Shown here: positions 61,701 to 64,000 of the stretch, one piece after another | Layout of the letters: every line of letters begins with the position of its first letter | Numbering within the stretch: position 1 is the first letter of the stretch | Assembly (NCBI GenBank): GCA_029224185.1 | Contig: CM055191.1 | Location: 11,631,536-11,695,535 of the forward strand | Length of the DNA: 64,000 bases | Origin: Karalla daura | Taxonomy: Eukaryota > Chordata > Actinopteri > Chaetodontiformes > Leiognathidae | Reading direction: 5' to 3' | The notes under the pieces: model-generated | The model's input: the letters and a program-made list of their open reading frames with translations, nothing else | Told to the model about the DNA's origin: nothing | Databases searched by the model: none | Translations under genes and position numbers: made by a program

Positions 61701-64000
61701 GGCGGTTTTTTTTTAGATTCCGGTTCATTTTTCTCCTGATGGAAACGTTGATGTCTCTGTCTCTGTCGACTGGTTCAGACTCTGCGCCCAAGATGAACCC
61801 GAGGATAGCGAGCGCCTCGCTGTCGCAGAGCGTGACCGTAGACGAGACCGTGATGGCGGCGGCGTCTCAGAACGTCACGGCGTACGCGGTCAACACGGAG
61901 CCATCACAGGGGTGACCAGCTGCTCATTTGTCTTAACGCTTTTGCTAATTTCCATGTTTCAGCCGCTACGATCAAAGTCAACTTTCTGTGTCTCCTCGTG
62001 AGGTGCGAAGAAAGGGAACCTGTTGCATATATATGTAGAAACACATTGTGCAATGAAAAAAAATACATGTATTGATTCTAAAACTACCAATAAGCGCCTT
62101 ACTCACTTGATATCACCCTACAAGAGCTTCCAGTTTGTCCATCGTCCATCTGCTTATTGCTAAGTTTGATTGAGCACATCTGAGTTTTGGAAAACTTGTT
62201 CCTGTTTTCTAAGAGCCTCCACAGCAAGTCAGTCTCTCTCTTTGTACCGGAGGAAAGGCTGACTGAGGTCTATGTTTTTGCTGTTTTTAACAGGACTAAC
62301 ATAGGAGAAGTCACAGGTGTAACCACAGTAGGAGAGACTCCAGAGAAGAAGCCAAACCGGGACGCCAGTCAGAGGAAGACGCAGCAGGTGGTGGCTGACA
62401 CCATGGGCTCCATGTACAACACTGTAGAGGACATAGACTCACAGAGGAGGAAGCCTTCAGAGTTCAGACTGGCAGGTAACCACACCAAGGAAGGGACGAT
62501 GCTTTTACATGTATTTTTAATAATAATAATTTTGCTTTTTCAGCCATAGTTGTGCTGTAAATGACAGAAAAGGTTCAATAAAGTAAAAAGTGCACATTTC
62601 CTGTTTAATTATTGAGCTAACCTGAGGACACACTTATAGTAGCAACACTTTGTGCGGACTCATGAGAGGCAGTCATTGAAAGGCTGTAGTGTTATTCACA
62701 ATCAATCGATCAATCAGTCAGTCAGTCCATGTGCTGTGTCCGGTGCAGGCAGTGGAGGCGTCGGGCCTCATCCTCACCGTCCCATGAGCAACGGCGGCAC
62801 CAGGACGTCCCAGTACAGGTCTCCTCAGAAAGCAAAGGTCCCTGCACAGGCCTCCCCGCAGAAACAGTCCACCCTGACCAGCTTCTTCCAGCCGGTCGGC
62901 AAGAAAAGGTAAACATCTGCTCCAAAGCGCACCAGAGCTGATTAACAGTAAAGACAGATGTGCTGGGCCTCTCCCCCCTGATGGCGATAAGCAGTTGAGA
63001 GGACGACAGGTGGATAAATCACTTCTCTGCTGTGATGGATCGGCTAATTACCAAGGAGCTGATCGTGCCTCTTATTGCCCATGTTTCCTCCTCTAATTAT
63101 TCCTCTTCTTTACCTGCTTTTCAACATGAGCAGCAAAATAAGCAAGAATATGAATTTGTGGCGACATAAGGTGCAAAAAAAAATTCTCATAGATAATAAA
63201 CAGGATGAAGTCGAAAAACCACCTTGCCCGCTGAATCACTCATCATTTCCTGGGGAGATTTTCCAGTTTCAAGCTTAAAGACTGAAATCTTTAAGGAAGC
63301 AATGACAGTAGCAGTCGGTTACACCTTGTTTTCATCATCTGAAAATATTTTATTTCAGTTTAGAAAATATTTATCAAATGATACCACAACAATAGCTTTA
63401 CGCATATTATATCATGGATAGTTACAACAAACAACATAATCGTCTTTAAATGCACTTTTTCCATAAGAACTGTTTTCAATCATGATAATAAAAACAACTG
63501 TGATAAATGATGTAATCACACGTGTCCTTTTGGAGCGTGAACACTCTAGTTTCATCATGTCGTTCAGGCCTCTGGAGGACGACGCCTTCCCTGAAATGTC
63601 CGAGTCGAAGCGGCCCGTGCCGGAGTCCTCCTTCAGCATCCAGCCACCGAACGCCTCAGCCCCGTCGAAAGAGAGGCCCTCACGCTCAGGCAGAGTCCCC
63701 GCCACAGACCTTCAGGGATCAGAGGATCTTTTTGGAGCGCGCTCAGAGCCGCTCAGGGCCTCCCACGCTGCCCCCCAGGAGCAGCCGCTGAGCAGAAAGA
63801 GGAAAGAGGTGGAGCCGGAGATAGAAATGTGCGAACTGGAGTCCATCATGTCCGAGGACATGGACTTTGATGAGCTGCCCTCACATAGTCAAGGCCAGCA
63901 AGCGCAGCCAATAAGTCCGAGCTTGGCTGTGAAGAAACTAGGTCTGAATAACGCGGAGGCTTCGTCTTCGTCTCCGTCTTCCAGCAAGAGGCAGAGGCTG
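55743..64000 (+). CDS. nbn: Nibrin (NBN), 5' part, cut by window end
   Basis: DNA-damage sensor subunit of the MRE11-RAD50-NBN complex in the nucleus. Exons in the window: 55743-55773, 57004-57125, 57963-58090, 59282-59441, 59527-59630, 59729-59846, 61308-61498, 61589-61689, 61779-61911, 62294-62475, 62749-62908, 63568-64000 (open), giving 621 codons in one frame. The FHA domain lies at about residues 22-105 (VVGRKNCDVLLANDQSISR, KDSSKYGTFVN), keeping the phosphopeptide-binding arginine 26, serine 40 and histidine 43. Tandem BRCT domains follow (VVCSSCMDVDGKTQ, ECTHLVM-like DCTHLVMPTAKVTIK, ICALLCCRPIVKPEFF, GKTFVFLTAKQ). Further on is QSTLTSFFQPVGKKR, matching the SIRNYFQP-KKR region of human NBN. 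MRE11- and ATM-binding C-terminal motifs lie outside. Intron 6 has a GC donor (CAG|GCAAGT). Confidence 0.95.
55774..57003. other. NBN intron 1
   Basis: No exon or recognised repeat apart from a CTGT run at 56319-56338 and a short GA run at 56703-56720. Confidence 0.6.
58588..59020. repeat. Repeat tail and ATTAAT-rich dispersed repeat in NBN intron 3
   Basis: 58588-58630 (AAATTTCCCCATTGTGGG then ATGAATAAAGATC) is a retroelement-like 3' tail. 58770-59015 is rich in GATTAATCGATTAG and ends GAATTGCTTCAGCTCTT, resembling a common fish repeat; further fragments are at 59890-59990 and 61010-61100. Confidence 0.5.
59847..61307. other. NBN intron 6
   Basis: No exon supported. It starts with the GC donor at 59847-59848, and carries fragments of the ATTAAT-rich repeat at both ends. 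Confidence 0.6.
61517..61534 (+). repeat. G18 run in a 90-bp NBN intron
   Basis: Eighteen consecutive G residues beginning 18 bases after the donor of the intron 61499-61588. Confidence 0.9.

Overview
The window is nuclear DNA from a ray-finned (teleost) fish. Genes are split by spliceosomal introns, the predicted proteins match vertebrate families, and the non-coding DNA is full of long CA/GT, CT/GA, GATA and poly-C microsatellites plus short dispersed repeats typical of fish. No bacterial-type operons, CRISPR arrays, tRNA or rRNA genes were seen. The species cannot be named from sequence alone; the short introns would suit a percomorph.

Layout. (1) 1-9.4 kb: an ECM1-like secreted matrix protein gene on the minus strand. 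Its first intron carries a 1.6-kb inverted repeat and two small foldback elements, and a second diverged copy of its signal-peptide exon lies at about 1.4 kb. (2) 12.7-30.9 kb: a 12-exon nuclear receptor gene of the ROR family, closest to RORC, minus strand, whose exons sum to an open 508-residue frame. (3) 36.2-39.2 kb: a six-exon THEM4-type hotdog acyl-CoA thioesterase gene, minus strand. (4) 41.7-47 kb: a divergent pair of small coiled-coil proteins with an N-terminal hydrophobic segment. They share exon lengths, intron phases and three cysteine positions, so they are ancient tandem-inverted paralogues; the plus-strand copy has gained a lysine/glutamate/proline pentapeptide repeat tail. (5) 54.3-54.9 kb: an MSMP (microseminoprotein) gene, plus strand. 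(6) 55.7-64.0 kb: the 5' two thirds of NBN (nibrin), plus strand, cut by the window end in a large exon.

The genes do not form one pathway. ECM1, RORC and THEM4 lie together on human 1q21, so that part is conserved synteny, whereas MSMP and NBN come from other human chromosomes. For every gene, exon lengths were added and the reading frame checked across each junction. Three introns use GC rather than GT donors. The observations most worth following are the undescribed-looking coiled-coil paralogue pair, the large inverted repeat with clustered TGACATCA motifs, the duplicated signal-peptide exon, and a perfect D-box (TTACGTAA) upstream of the ROR gene.
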